Below are positions 1 to 13,405 of a DNA stretch of 64,000 bases, one piece after another. The notes under the pieces were generated by a model. It was not told the DNA's origin. It made no database searches and was given only the letters and a program-made list of their open reading frames with translations. The position numbers were made by a program, and so were the translations under genes. This stretch comes from Strigops habroptila. Taxonomy: Eukaryota; Chordata; Aves; Psittaciformes; Psittacidae. The DNA lies in contig NC_044282.2 in the NCBI RefSeq assembly GCF_004027225.2, forward strand, positions 76,270,287 to 76,334,286, in the 5' to 3' direction. How positions within the stretch are numbered: position 1 is the stretch's first letter; each line of letters starts with the position of its first letter.

Positions 1-591
1 AGGGGGGTTGGCACATTCGCTTTGCCCATGTGGGATCAGTGTTATAAATAATTAGCATATGCTTTCTAGTTTTGAATAATCCTTAATAGCAACTTTTGTT
101 CCCCTGAATGACCTCCAAAGAGGAACCTTGCAGATAGTCCAAAGCAGGCAGCACCAAACACCTCTCTTTGGAAGCATTGTCCTCAGCAAATTAGACACAG
201 AGGCCTTTGGAATAGTCTTCTTTCCAAATGCCAGTTTTATGGAGGCTAATGATGTAACTGAGAAGCAGCATCTGTACTTTAGGTTGAATTCAGACATTTT
301 CCATGCTAAAATAATTCCAGCTGCTTCATTTGCTTCCTTTTCCTGTAAATTCCTTTCCGATTGATGTATTTGATGCTGACAGTTTTTACAGATATCAGTA
401 GTGGTCAAACAGAATTCCTGATCAAAATCCATACAAGAATTTTTTGTAAAATAGTATCTGTCTTTCCTACCAGCTGCTGCTCATATGGGGTAGCAGAGAA
501 GGTGCCTTTCAATTTGTATTTTAGTTACACGAAGTTAGGTTGGGGGCTTTTTTGCATTTTAGAATAACTAAAATAGAAATCTAGCCTCACA
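1..591. other. Non-coding stretch, nothing recognised
   Basis: AT-moderate sequence. Open frames on both strands overlap each other (for example 52-432 minus and 128-364 plus), and neither resembles a known protein. There is no repeat family, CpG cluster or RNA gene that I can recognise. It most likely belongs to an intron or intergenic DNA cut by the window edge. Confidence 0.5.
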
Positions 592-755
592 CTAGACCAT
601 GTTGCCCAAGGCTCAGTCCAGCCTGGCCTTGAACGCTGCCAGGGATTGGGCATTCTTTAGGCAACCTATGCTAGCACCTCACCAACCTCACAGTAAAGAA
701 CTTTTTCCTTATATCTAACCTGAACTTCCCCTGGTTTAGCTTGTCCTGGCTCCTT
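592..755 (-). repeat. CR1 LINE fragment (old, 5' truncated)
   Basis: Read on the minus strand, this matches the distal part of CR1 just upstream of its 3' end: the segment encoding the C-terminal peptide with a VRYKEKVLYCEVGEVLA-like string, then the segment saying 'one basis of the summary is small' in the usual CR1 tail. On the plus strand the diagnostic strings are CAGCCTGGCCTTGAACGCTG and CTCACAGTAAAGAAC. It is more diverged than the CR1 copies at 36-38 kb, and the terminal octamers are missing. The boundaries are approximate. Confidence 0.65.
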
Positions 756-3700
756 GATGTAACAGGAAATACGGTGTGGGGTATCAAAGAAAAAGGTCTT
801 CTGGGTCAGAACCTGACTTTGTCCCAAAAGCAGCAAAAACTTTGAGGTTTGCTCAGGACTGATAACAGATGCTGCAGTGGCCTTAGAGACATCTTCTACA
901 AAAATACATTCCCTCCTGTCCACGACTTGCAACCTGCAGTTTACATTATCAGTGGGATCATTACATTTTTCACCTTCAGTTATGCAGACAGTCCCAAAAT
1001 TGGCCTTCAAACTCTGAAGCAGTCCAAATCCTTCATTTCTTTGGACAATGTAGTGAGAATATTGTACTTTACATTAATGGCCATTGGAATATAATGGTCC
1101 TGCTGTACATACATACACTTACAGCTTACAGTTACTGTCTTAAAGAAATCCTGTAATACCTTTAAGAAAAAATGATCATCATGGCTGGAGTCTTTTTTAA
1201 GATGGCGAAATTGGTAAAGAAGGAAAATCTGCCATTTGTGTAAGCCAGTATTTTAACATACATGAAGATATCAGCAAATCTCAGGGGCCAACAGAGCTCT
1301 GCATATTGGCGGGAGGATTGTGAGTACAGATGCTATAGCAATTCCAGGGTGTAGTAGCTGTGCAAGACCTATTCATGCTTGTTATGATTTATTGGAAGTA
1401 CAGCAATACATCGTCATGCTGAATTTTGAGCATGTACAGCAGGGGAGAGAAATCCTTCCAGGATTGTCTTTATGCAGCATGCTTGACCTTGTCCCCAACA
1501 TGAATTTGCACGGAGGATCCTGGATGTATGGAGTTCATTGCAGGCTCGGGTTTGCAAAATGTCAAAACCAATAACCTTTTCCTTGACTGCGGAAATCAGA
1601 CTCTCCCCTTAGTTGTCCTTGGGGAGTGAAGCTCCATCATTACTCTGGATTTGGGAACATTTGGGTGAGAAGTTTTTCCCAACCGTGTGATACAAGTGCC
1701 TCAGCACTCTTGCAGTCATGTGGTGCTGCTTGTCACCGAATGAGCAATAATCACTTCTTGTGCAAATGGGCTTCTTTATAGTCTAACTGCAAGGAAGCAG
1801 CAGTGAAAAGTGGCCAGTGATACACACTCTCTGTGTTGACAGTTGAGAAAATAATATGGTAGCACAGAAGTTTAGTTTGAATTGTTTATTCAACTAAACC
1901 AGATTAAAAACCAAGAGATAAATCCAGCTATTAAAAAAAAAAAAATGTATTTTGAGGTGAATGAGCTTTCATTCTGGGAATCTTGTCTGCAGATTATTTG
2001 CAGGAACGGACTAATGCTTCTGCTTTTCCTAGTAGACAAATGTAGAGCAAGCTGAGCAATTAAGAATTGGATACCAGTCCATCTAAGGAAGATCACTGCA
2101 TTTAGTTTTGCTGTTTGACCTCAGCAGCAGAGTGGTGTGACTGAAAATATACCTGCACTCCAGAGAATCAAAGTCTACTGAACAAACAGTAGCAATGTCC
2201 TTTTCTAAAGCATCCTTGAAAAATACTTGTACATAATTTCTTGCTAAGATTGATCTCTGCCAGGAAAGTTAAGTAGTCATTTTACTCTAAGTAGCAATCA
2301 GTTTTGGTGACTGTCAGTTGAAACTCAGCTTCACGCAGGTTTCATTGCATAGAGGGTACAGGGAGGAATACAATAGGCGGTGTTACCTTATGGTGGCCTT
2401 AAGATAATAATTGATAATAAGTGGTCTAAAGATTTGCAGTGCAGTCACTCATGGTACCCACGCCGCAGCTTCCAGCTGCCCTCATGCTTCCCTGGAGATG
2501 ATCTTCCCTGGGAGGAAGTATCCTTCACACAGTAGCCCCTGCAGAAATGCCTTGAGAGCCTCCATCTGAGTGCTCTCTTGATGATACTGCAGATGATACT
2601 GCTTGAGAAGATAGTATAAAAATACCCAAAGGGGCATTGATTGAGCTCCTCAAGAGAAGAATGGGAAACTGAGGAAAAGCACAATCCTAGCTGAGGAACA
2701 GGATTGGAGAGGTGTTTTACTCCCTCTAGTCTTCCTATGTAGTTCTAGGTTTATGTTGCATAAAATAATGGTTTTAAATATATTTAGGGCTTAAAGATGC
2801 AGGTGAGTGCCTTTGGTTAGACTCTAAAGCCTCTAAAAGTAGCAGTTAAATAGCTCCTCGGCTTTGAATGTGTATTTTGGTTCTCTGCTGGCACAGTGGC
2901 TGCAGTTGCGGCTCTGTCATGGAGGTGGCTCCATCAGGCCTGTGGTGTGCCTGGCTACCTTAGTGATGGTATCTCTACACAGCCCTGCAGACAATAAAAT
3001 GATTCTTTGACCTATTTGCCTCAGTGCTAAGTTATGCTCAGCCTGTGTTAGTGTACCATGCCGCACTGATAGCGGTGATCTGCAGCAGCTGAGGTGCAGG
3101 CTGTGAGATTACTGACTTGTTTCCTTCACTGAGATGAGTAAGAGTAGGGAAGAAATCACGTGTTTGTGTGTGTCCTTGTTTATTTTCCCCCACTATGAAG
3201 CAGTAATTGATGACTGAATGCAAAATTTCCTTTCCCTTGTTTATTCTTGCAGGACTGACATAGGAGTTAAGTGCCAAAAAGAAAATTCCATGATATAACA
3301 GTATAAGGAATGACAAAGCCTGTGTGAGGTGTAACAGTTCGAGATGCTGTCAGCTCCTAAGAATGCTACTCTATCAGTACTCTTTCTTTGGTAATAGGGA
3401 GCATGCAAAATAAATAATCTGTGATGTAATGGGTCTGAACTGGTGCTTACAGCTTGCAAGCCAGTGTTCAGCAACTCAGCAGTTTAGGATTACTGAATTA
3501 TCAGCAGAGAGAAATACTGTTGCTTCAAATTGTGACATGGTTTTATAAACTTCCTTCTTTTACAGATTCGGTTAAACAGCAGAGGACTTATCTATTCTGT
3601 CGGTCTCCTGCTGGCATCTGTTTTTGTCACAGTATGTATATAGTCTTTTGTTCTTCATTTCCAAAGAGTGATTTTTATAGACAGTTTCTTCACCTGTTCC

Positions 3701-5232
3701 TTTCTCACCTCCAGCTGTAATAGTGGTTGCAAGGTCTGTTGTGAAGGGATAGGAATGGTCACTCCTATTGTAAACTTTCCAAGACCTTGATCTGGTACTT
3801 TGCAGAAGCTGTCTCTGTCACAGGATGCCTCTCATATTTGTGTATTTTTCATGGGAGGAGCCCAAGAGATCCATTAGTTATTTCTCATGCTAGACTTGGA
3901 CCAAATCCCTTGATGTATGACAAGAGCCATTCTCCTGTTGGACAGGTAGACAGAATGCTCTACAGTTTGCTTTGGCTCTCTGTAAGAACATTCTGAACTG
4001 CAACACCAACCAGAATAAATAGTGCCTGGGCGTGACAATGTTTCTATTGAAATCCATGCCTCATGTTCCCTGACCTGCCCATGTCCAGCATAGCAGATTA
4101 GAAATGATAAGGAGAAGGGAATTTCTGTGACATCTTCCAAATCTTGAGACCAGCTGCTGTAGAGAGTGCCCCTGGGCATTGCACAGCAACACAATTCCCA
4201 CATACACAAGACTTTAATCTTTCAAGAGGTGTGTGTGAGAGCAAACTAAGCAAAGTTGAGCAGAGCCTTAGACTCTGTGGCTCCAGATTGAGATGCAGAG
4301 GAGCACATAAAGCATTTTGAGTGAGGAAAAGGGGATCTGGCCTTTGAAAATATTTCTGAATTAAATGGGATTGTTCTTGTCAAAACGAAATTCATTGCAG
4401 AAACTTAAGGCCCTTGGGCCAGGGCTCAAGGTGATCTAAGTCAATGGGGCTTCAATGACTGTGAGGGGGCTACTCTGATTTACTTCACCTGTGGTCTTCA
4501 GCTCACTTGTTGTGGTATTTGCATTGTGATTGCTTCCAAGTGACCATGATCAATAGGGGGACAGTCATCTTTTGTGTTCCTGTATTTGAGAAAGGGATTT
4601 ACCTCTTTGTTCAAAATGTTCCTGCTGTGGTGGCTTACTCTGTGTTTATTGTAGGTTTTTGGCGTCCACATGAACAAATGGAAACTGGATAAGAAGCTAG
4701 GGTGTGTGTGCCTTTCCCTTTATGGCATCTTCCTGTGTTTCTCCATCATGACAGAATTCAATGTTTTCACTTTTGTGAACTTGCCCATGTGCAGAGATCA
4801 CTAATGTAGGTGGCAGACTGTCGGGAGGAACTTCCTTCTTACCTGTGCAATACAAACCACGGCTGGCATCTCCTGAACACGGTGCACCTCCAAGTCGTGA
4901 CGTATATCCTGCTCACTGTTCATAGGACCTGTGGCCCCATCTAGGTCTGCCCTCTCCCTGACTCCCCGCAACCTGGACAAATCCTGCATCGATGTGAAGA
5001 TTATTTTTTTCAACATTCATGTAATTTCCTAGCTCAGTTTTTGAACAGTGTGACTGGGATGAACTGGCTGCTAACTGGCGTCAAGCCAGGCAAAACTGGT
5101 CTGCTACAATTCTTTCTTCTTTTTAAGTTATTTGATGGAAGACTAATCTAATTTATGACTTAAGACTATTGCTATAATGCAGAAGAGGTACATCCTACAG
5201 GGGCTGATTTTCAAGGAGAATTGTGGGATTGA
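756..5232. other. Non-coding stretch, no gene seen
   Basis: Typical intron or intergenic sequence. Open frames of 60-110 codons lie on both strands and shadow one another. A strong donor-like CAG/GTGAGT occurs at 2800, but no open exon leads into it. A 12-bp unit is tandemly duplicated at about 2580-2603 (GATGATACTGCA followed by a near copy). No repeat family was recognised. Confidence 0.5.
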
Positions 5233-5306
5233 TTTTTTTTTTTTTTTTGGTCTGTTTTATTCCTTTTGTTTTTTAGCTGTGTTCTGGGGTTGGGGGTGGG
5301 GGGAGG
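5233..5306. repeat. T16 run followed by G-rich low-complexity tract
   Basis: A run of 16 T (5233-5248) is followed by T/G-rich sequence with G tracts of 4, 5 and 6 at 5286-5289, 5292-5296 and 5298-5303. The G tracts are close enough to be a weak G-quadruplex candidate on the plus strand. No gene context is visible. Confidence 0.7.
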
Positions 5307-8300
5307 TGTGTTTGGTTTTACTTTTTAATTGCCAGAGATCAACGTCTTCTCTTGCATCTTGTCCTTCTGTGTGCTGGGTCTCCTGTAACAATCCAAAGGT
5401 CACAGGGCAGTGTAATATGAGAATACAATTCAAGGTACTCAGCATATGAATGGATTTACTGCATTTTAAAAGAAGATTGTCAAGGCAACAGACAATGACT
5501 TTTGACCATAAATAATGAGTCTTGTACAGGTGTGATGAGGAATGCAAAGTAAACATGGATTCAGAGGGTAATAACTGCTATCATTTTGTTACTAACATTG
5601 GAGTTTTATTACTAGGGTGTTCATGGTATTTCCAAGCAATAGTTTGATTGCCAGCCCTGGAGGGCTACCAATGAAGTGTCCTGGTTTTTAATGGTCTGCA
5701 CATGGAAATGGAAGGTCAGAACTTTCTCTGCTTCATCAGATTTCTTGTTTTGGGGGGATTCAATAGTTCATGTCTTACTCGTTCTGAGAAGGACATAAGT
5801 ACATGTCGGAACTTTTCTAAATGAGTTACAGACACTGGTTTCTTTAAAAGGAAAGAGGCATATTTTGCACAGATATAGTTACTGAAGTCATAATTTGCCA
5901 TTCTTTAAAGAATACACTGGACCTGGCCAGATATTTGTCGTCTTAAGCAGTTGAACTTACCCGATAACAGATCAAGTGGATTCATCGCCCCTCCTTTGGG
6001 AGGGAGGAAGACACAGAGAGACATGGCACTTTTTAAAATGTGGAATATCTTCAATGCAGACTTGCTCACAGATCTTAAGCTATTGTGAAAGTTTAGCTGT
6101 TCATTGTTCCAATATCCCTGCTAGATTTTGTATAATTCTGTATTAATATGCAGGCAGATTCCACCCCATGAGAAACACCATCACAACTTCATTTGTATGT
6201 ATTGATACTGTGGATTCTTGCCAGTGCTGGCTCTTGTATTTACTTTAAGCACTGATCACTTCTGATTCATTTGGTATGTTTTTTCTTCTTGTATATGTTC
6301 TACTATGAAATGTATTAAGATACTACCAGCTAGGTGAATGTTTTTGTCTATGGTACAAACAACGGCAAATATTGGTAGTAAAGGTACAGCAAACCCTATG
6401 TAAAAAAAAGGGAGGAAAAAAAAATCCCTACCCAACAACTCACACCAAACCCTAACCTACAGCAGGGAAAAAACCTCTAACTAAAAAAAAAGCAAAGAGA
6501 ACCCCATTCACAGACAGAAAGCCAAGTTTTATTTCATTTGCACTTTTGGAAGTGACTTTTTCAGTTTGATTTTGTTTGGGCAAAGTGCTGTAAATGGAAA
6601 TATTTACCCCCTGTGGTTTCCATTCAGCTCAGCACCCGATGTTCATTCTTTGGCACACTAAGCGTGTGGAGGTTCTGGCCCTTGTTGCACTGCGCATGTT
6701 CAGGAAGTGTCATAGGAAAAGCTGTGTGCTGCTGGCTTTGGTGGACAAAGTGCGCTCATGCTCCCTGGCAGGGAGCAGGACAGGTCCAGGGACAGGCAGT
6801 GGAGAGTCAGTGACATGCCTGCATCACCATTTTTCTTTCTGGAAAACAGTTGTGTTGTTACTTGTTGAGCTATGCAGCCTGTGGTTCGAGCAGCCTTGTC
6901 GTCACTATGCCTGCTGAAAGTCCTCTCGCATTAGGAAGCCCGCTGTACTTTTTCTGTTGTTGTTTTTTATTGTTGCTGTTGGGATTTTTTTGTTGTTGTC
7001 AATGAGATTAATAATAACCACTAAAATACCTAAAATACTTTCTTAAATCAAACAATGTTAGCAACGATGTGGCACATATCCCTAAAGGCCACCCCCTCCA
7101 CACACAGCTATACTCTTGTAGCAAGATGCAGTTGCTGCTAAGCAGACTGTTTCCTTGCTGACAGAGGGACAGATTTGGGGAAGAAAAAAAAAGAAGTTTC
7201 ACATCAGGACCTATTGTTACTTCTATTTTGAATATTTATACTGCTGCTCCAATGGAGCCAGTTGGATCTATTTCTACGAAATAGCCATTACCTATCCCGT
7301 GGCACAAAAACTGCATGAGTATTTTTTAGGAACTTTTCCTATTGGTGTGCATTAAATACTGTAGTGTATCGTAGCTTTGCATTGTGTGTAAAACCTGAAA
7401 TACCTTGTTTTGACACTTGCGTGTTGTGCAAGAATGTTCTGCAAGTTGTTTCTAAGCAGAAGCAAAAGGTACATTGAACTGCCATTATTGTGCCATATAG
7501 GAATTGATGAGCAGTTCCTATATTGACAGTTTTAGTGAGATGTGCTTACGATTTACAGCCAAATCTCAGACCTGGTTTGGAAGAAGATAGACCAAGTGAA
7601 TGTGTGCATTCTTGGTTTTGTCTCCAAAAGAGAGAGCCTCTCAAATTTGTTAGCATAATCAAAGCCTGTGGAAACATCCGCAAAGCAAAAACACTTGAGC
7701 AATTTTTAGCATCCTTCCTGTGTGACATCTCCAAAACTCCCATAGACAGTTATATTCAAATGTGGTGCATATTAAAAGCTTTGCTCCAGAGAGGACTGGG
7801 TGTAAGGGGTTCTCTCCTCCCAATGTCAGATCCTGGTCCCCGCAGGCTGTGCACAGGGGACAGCCAGCACCTGCCTTCCGTTTCCTGCGAGCAGCTCTGC
7901 AGTGCCCATTGCTGCCCAGTGCATGGGTCACTGCTGCGGCGCAGGAGCCCAGGGGAGGCTGCCCTCTGCCCCACACAGAGTCCTGGAGCTGTGGGGCAGG
8001 ATGGGCTCTGCTGGGGCTGGCAGAAGGGGCAGCTGAGGCACAGCAAGGCTCTGGAGAGGCGCAGGGTTTGGGGGGCTGGGGGAACTCTGGGAGAAGCCAC
8101 GTTGGGTTGTGTTCTTTGAATGTGACTGGGATTCCTGTGCATCGTCGTTATTCTGAGAGCAAGGGTCACCTTCATGCCTGAGGCACTTTGGTCTTTGGGC
8201 CAGTTTTCGGACTCTTTTTGTTTCCATTCCCAGCTGTTTCAGACAATTCTTAATGACTATTTCAAAGGAAGATTAAAGAGCCTTTTCCTCAGTGGACAGC

Positions 8301-10522
8301 ACTACACTGCAGCTCTGACTTTGACTTGATTTATAGATGTGAGCCTTTGCTAGTTTCAACTCTGCTTGAGGTGTGGATGGCCTCCCTTTGGCAGCGGTTC
8401 AAAGGCAGAATGGTAGGATACGATATGGTGAGAACTTAAGCATTATGGAAAAGCTGCTTATGTCCTACCAAAGGTGAATTTTCTACTTGCCTTTTTTTTT
8501 TCTTCCTTTTTTTTTTTTTTTTCTTTTTTGTTTTTTGATGTACTGCACTTTTTGGTAGATGGTTTCTGCAATAAGAACACCAACCTGAAACGTGTGCATG
8601 GGAGGAGCCTTCCACTAGTATCATTGGGGTTTTTTGCCTGTGATGCTACTTGCTTGCTTTGTTTTCTGCCTTCTGTCCTCAGCTGTGTCATTAAAATCAA
8701 CTGGTTGGCATGCTTTAGATTTGTGATGTTAGTGCTTGCGAAAACAAATACTCATTCTTAACATTCAGAGATGCATGACTGGGTTTTTCTTGACAAAACA
8801 CATCAGGTAAAACAGGAATCTAGTTTTAGAAAAATAATGTTCAATGTAGATGGGGCAACCATTTAATAGCCTGCTGTCAGAACAGGAGTTTTTATATGCC
8901 TTTTCCAAATAACCATATTAATATTTGTAAGATAAAATGTAGATTGAATATTGTTGAATAACTTTTTAGAAAACCACAATTTTCTGCTGATTGGCCAATG
9001 TTTCTTATATCAAGATTTTTTTGGGAGCCCTAATCCTTTCAAATAAAGCTCACAGAGATGCAGCAGTGAAAGGTTTGTCCATTTCAAAGTTACGCCACTG
9101 AGGCTTTAAACTTGTTTAAATAGATGAATCAATCTCAATGGACCATGCTTAGCTGGATTTAAATCTTCCCTATATTCATGAAGTTTCACTTGATCAGCAG
9201 CCACTATAAGTTGGTCTAAAATAGACTTAAGTCCAGGTAAGAATGTCTCTATTAGGTTTGTCCAACTTGAACCAGACCAGTTTAAAGCCATGCTTTTAAG
9301 GAAAGTGGTGGAAGTTTGAATGTTTGGAAGACTTCAGCCACTTCAAAATTAAGGAGCTGCAGAGTTTGAATATGCCGACTGGGTGAATCAGCTACAATGC
9401 TTAAAGTTAAAGGAAGAGAGTTTTCAGTATTCGCTGACTTGAGTGAAAGTTGACCTCTATTGAAGCCAATGGCAAAACCCCAACGACTGCTTCGTAGGGT
9501 CAGTGAACGTGTTTGCAGCATTAAGCCCTGGAAAGGGCTGTTGCATTTTGTTTTTTTAAAGATGAATGGACTTTTTATTTTCTTACCTGAAGAGATAAAT
9601 GAAGAACTATTAATACAACTTGGCACCTTTAAGGGAATTTACATGAATATCCTGTTAGCACTTAGTGGCCTCAAATCTGAGGTGTATTTCGTATATGTAT
9701 ATACTTCCACCCAAACTGCTCTGGCTTGTTTGGCTGAATCTCCAGAACCAGTCTCAGGTGTGGACAAATCCATGTCCTTTGGAAAAGTTTTCTTTATTCT
9801 CGGGAAAGCAATGAGGGAGGAAATGGCAGTTTATTTCATTGTGCACCAGGGGATATAATTTGGCTGTGAAATCCATTCTTCACCACCCTGAAACAGCCTG
9901 GGCCAAGTTATTCACGTTTGGGCAGAAGCATCTAATTTCAGGAAAGCATCTAAAAAGCACAATTTGTTTAAAACAACTGATTTTGTAATAAATTTATATA
10001 GTTAAAATGACTTTATCATGGTATGTTTTAGGTAGTTTTTTATTTTACTTTTTGTAACAGCCTTGTAGAAAAAGTTTTAAACCTTCCACAAAAGACAACT
10101 TGACAGATCTTGTCAATATGATCTTTGTCTGCCAGGTAGGATTTGAATGGTGCTAAAAGTCAACATGATAATTTCACAGCAACAGCTTGACATAACCTTT
10201 TTATTGCTAGTTGAGGGAAAACATAACGTTGTATGCCTGAACCTATGAGGACAGTTGTAGCTGATTGTAGATCTGCTCAAATGTTGAGCATTTCCATTGG
10301 CATGCCTACCATGGAAAGCAAGGAGCTTGGATTCCCAGAGGAGTAACCCCTGTTGCTGGGTATCTCATGCTGTAATGATAGAAGGGGGTTGCTGGTGCAC
10401 ACAATCCCCTGGTTACTGCCTGCTAGCTTGGAGTGATACTTGCTCCTTTTTCATAACAGAAACACAGATTTCCCTTAGAACTGAGTCTTACCTTAATTCT
10501 GGTCAGTGTTGTCTACTGATAG
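5307..10522. other. Non-coding stretch with a GC-rich patch and a T-rich tract
   Basis: No gene was recognised. 7790-8110 is locally GC-rich, so several frames stay open together on both strands (up to 198 codons), but the CpG content is modest and no frame looks like a known protein. 8491-8537 is a T-rich low-complexity tract. 6955-7000 is rich in TTG repeats. The remainder is AT-moderate sequence without recognisable repeats. Confidence 0.5.
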
Positions 10523-10662
10523 GCATTGGAGCCGGGAGGGACCCTAAAGCTCATCCAGTTCCAACCCCCTGCCATGGGTAGGGACACCTTCCGCTAGAGC
10601 AGGTTGCTCCAAGCCCTGTCCAGCCTGGCCTTGAACACTGCCAGGGATGGGACAGCCACAAG
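10523..10662 (-). repeat. CR1 LINE 3' fragment
   Basis: The plus strand carries the reverse complement of the CR1 3' tail: the AAAGCTCATCCAGTTCCAAC string, the CCTGCCATGGGTAGGGACAC string, then GCAGGTTGCTCCAAGCCC and CCTGGCCTTGAACACTGCC. The terminal octamer repeats are degraded or lost. The wording is closer to the copy at 19.1-19.7 kb (TAAAGCTCATCC) than to the copies at 36-45 kb (TTAAGATGATCT), which suggests an older CR1 subfamily. Confidence 0.85.
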
Positions 10663-13196
10663 TGCTCTGTTCACTTCATGCACATAGAGACAGGCATTTG
10701 GCTCTAGAAAGAGTTAACTGTAGAAATGGTGGAGAGAGAGGCCTGTAACATTAAGCAAGTTTTAGTAATCATAGAGGTATGTAACTCTGTCATTAGGAAT
10801 GAAAAAAACAGAGACCTCTGCGCTTGTGCAGCGAGATCTGTATGCAACTGGTGGGGTCATTTCAGTAGAGCAGTCCCCAGGGCAGCAAACCACCACATCT
10901 CTGAGTGAGACCGGTTGTGATAATTCCTTATAAAAAGTGTGCCATCAGCCTACAGGTACCTGGCTACCGTACAATCATAGAACCAAAAACTGGTTTGGGC
11001 AGGCTTCTAAGCTGCAAGTCCGGAAAGCACCACAGCACTTGCCTAACTTGAAGCACATCCCTTGTTGTGTAGAGGTCCATCTGTTGGAAGCTGGGCACAT
11101 GCTGAAGTGTTCTGCAGAGAAATTTGGTTTAGTGAATCCAGCTCTTTGGCATCAGCAGGGTTTATTTAAGTGCCCAGCAAAGCGGCACGTGCAGTCTAAG
11201 AGTGGGGGCTCTCTCAGGGAGCGACTGAGGCAAAATGTTCTCCTGGCAGGGGCAGAATCCTCTGTAGTCAGTAAGCAGATGACTCTGACCAGAGCCTGTA
11301 ACGAACATGCCTTGGGTTCAAATCCAGAAAGTGACTTCTAGAAGACTTTGTAAAAGTTTTATGAAGTGTTCACTAGGAGTCAGCTGCTGAGGTTTTCACT
11401 CCTGATGTTATTTAGGAAAGCAGATTTTTGCCTTGGAGGGGTCTATCGCTTGCCTGTATGCCCCTCCAAGACAGGAGCCCATGTTAGTAGCTCTCCTTTG
11501 CAAACAGGACCTGATGCTGAGCTTCCTCAAGTTAAAAGCAAGGGGGTTTTAACTGAACTAGAAGGGCTTTGGCTCAAGCCCAAGCCTGGGGCAGTTGCCG
11601 ATGGGGTTGTACTCTGCATGGAGATGTCCAGCAAGTCAGTGCACAGCACACACCAGCACAGGTACCTGTCTCACCTCCTGCTCTCAGCAGCTCCTGCTGG
11701 GCAGGAAGGAGAGCTGGGCAGTTCCTCTGTCTGCCCTGCGCTGGTTAATTCCTTTGGTGTGTGCTCTTGCAGTCCTGGAGCGTGCATAGGGCCTGGGTGG
11801 GCTCTTTTGAATTTGAGGCTCCAGTTTGCAATTGGAGGAGATGGAAAAAGAATTTTGCATTGCAAACCATGGGCTAAGATCCCACAGCGGGAGTTCTCTC
11901 CCATGTCCCAGCTTCGTGCAACTGCATCTGTAGGCGTGCAGATGGCGAAGTATGAAGGATCACATCTAGGACCTTCTGATGCTCTCGAGCCAACACTTTA
12001 AGTTGAAAGTTATGTTACAAAAATAGGCTTTTACATCCTGACTTTGAGTCCTTGCAGCTTGTGTGTAAATAGGATTAATGACTCTTGGCAGGACTATGGT
12101 AATGAAAGACAGTTTGCAGGACCTGGTCCTGTATTAGCATCCATGTCACTTTTTAACTTTGTTGAGGACAGCCATCATTGAGAAAGGGTTAATTTTCTAT
12201 AGGATGGCTAAGTAGGATGTCACACTGTGGCTATAGAAACCAAATGCAGTCCCTAGCAGAAGGCAAACCTCCTTTACTGGCTGTTACAGCCTTGTTCTAG
12301 TGCTGTCTGCCTGCCTTTAAATGCCCCAAACCATTGAAATAACCAGTCATCACACAGTGCATGGGAAGAGTTTTCATAGGATGGCTTTTAGAAGACTCTT
12401 CAAAGGGAAATTTGCACGTATGAGGATACTTTATATCCTAGTGGCCTCAAAATGAATAAAGTGGATACAATCCAGCTCAGTTCTGGTTATGCAAAGACAC
12501 TCATTATACAATAAACATCATTGATCTGATTAAGTGATTATAGATCTGACCTGGACTTTACACTTTCTGAAGCCAGACTGTTCGATGCTGGTTTTACAAA
12601 GGGACTCTGTCAGTAGTTCATATAAGTCATTGGCAGATTTTTTTGCCTTATTTTTTTTAAATGAATATAGATTTATATTCAAGCAACATATATATATATA
12701 CACACATACATACCCAGTATGTCCACTGTTGTTAAAATGAAGCCCTGTAGTTACCAGCTGCCATCTGTGTAGGAATAAGACCCTATCGTGGCAACTGCTA
12801 AGAGTCTTAACTGTAACAGGACTTAAAATAGTCTTAGACACATATATTTATAAATGCAAAAGATGGTTACTAGTTTTTATTTGTTTCCACATTGTGTTAG
12901 CAAGGTATTCTGAGTAGTGCATTGCAGTTGCATATCTATAATATAGCAAGTCAAAAGCTTAAACAGCTTATCTTTGTACATTCAGGACTACTTCTAATTG
13001 TAATTATCGTCATTTGAAATGCCAGTTGCATTTTCTGGACACAAAGACAGCTTTGAGAAAAAAACAAAGGCACGTGCAAGACATTGAGGGGGTCAGGAAA
13101 TTCTGCACTGAAGTATTTATACGTTTTACTTATTTATCATGCACGAAGAGCTGAGCCCCTGGTTTGAGAAAACACTTCCCCATGCTGGCCAAAGAT
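10663..13196. other. Non-coding stretch, possible 3' UTR near its end
   Basis: The plus-strand open frame at 11366-12001 (211 codons counted from a GTG) has no recognisable domain and sits in a locally GC-richer patch. About 12685-12714 is a TA/CA simple repeat. If the minus-strand terminal exon at 13197-13405 is real, the lower-coordinate flank would be its 3' UTR. The reverse complement of AATAAA lies at 12876-12881, roughly 315 nt after that exon's stop. Confidence 0.4.
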
Positions 13197-13405
13197 TTAG
13201 GAACCTGCTTTCAGTCCCCCATCTAAAGCTAATGCCAGGTTTTCCTGAACCGGGGACCAAGCAGACGAAGCCATTAAAAGCATCATACCACCCTTTGAGT
13301 GGCCATAAAAAGTAGCAAGGCCTTCTTGGATGCTTCTTATATTAGTAGAGAAGCTGAGGAATGCTGAGAGACCCAAAGATGCTTCTGCAATGCTCACCGC
13401 TTGGT
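13197..13405 (-). CDS. Candidate terminal coding exon, product unknown
   Basis: Seen on the minus strand: a pyrimidine-rich splice acceptor ending CTGCTCTTACAG, then an exon of 209 nt that opens with two nucleotides completing a split codon and stays open for 68 codons to a TAA at 13197-13199. A canonical AATAAA follows about 315 nt later (12881-12876), a plausible 3' UTR length. The peptide contains GHSKGG, which superficially resembles the GxSxG nucleophile elbow of alpha/beta hydrolases. Too little protein surrounds it to claim that fold, and I do not recognise the protein. A phase-compatible minus-strand start exon could lie at 28133-28181 in the CpG island, but the link is speculative and spans 15 kb. 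The whole call may be a chance open frame beside a cryptic acceptor. Confidence 0.22.

Noticed and set aside
7523..8227. Overlapping frames of 99-198 codons on both strands
   Set aside because: They shadow each other in a GC-rich patch, the longest starts at TTG, and none shows a known motif or splice structure.
11306..11330. GGTTCAAATCC string like a tRNA B box
   Set aside because: No matching A box, acceptor stem or anticodon arm could be folded upstream.
11366..12001. 211-codon plus-strand frame
   Set aside because: Starts at GTG, no recognisable domain, no clear splice or poly(A) context; a chance frame is more likely.
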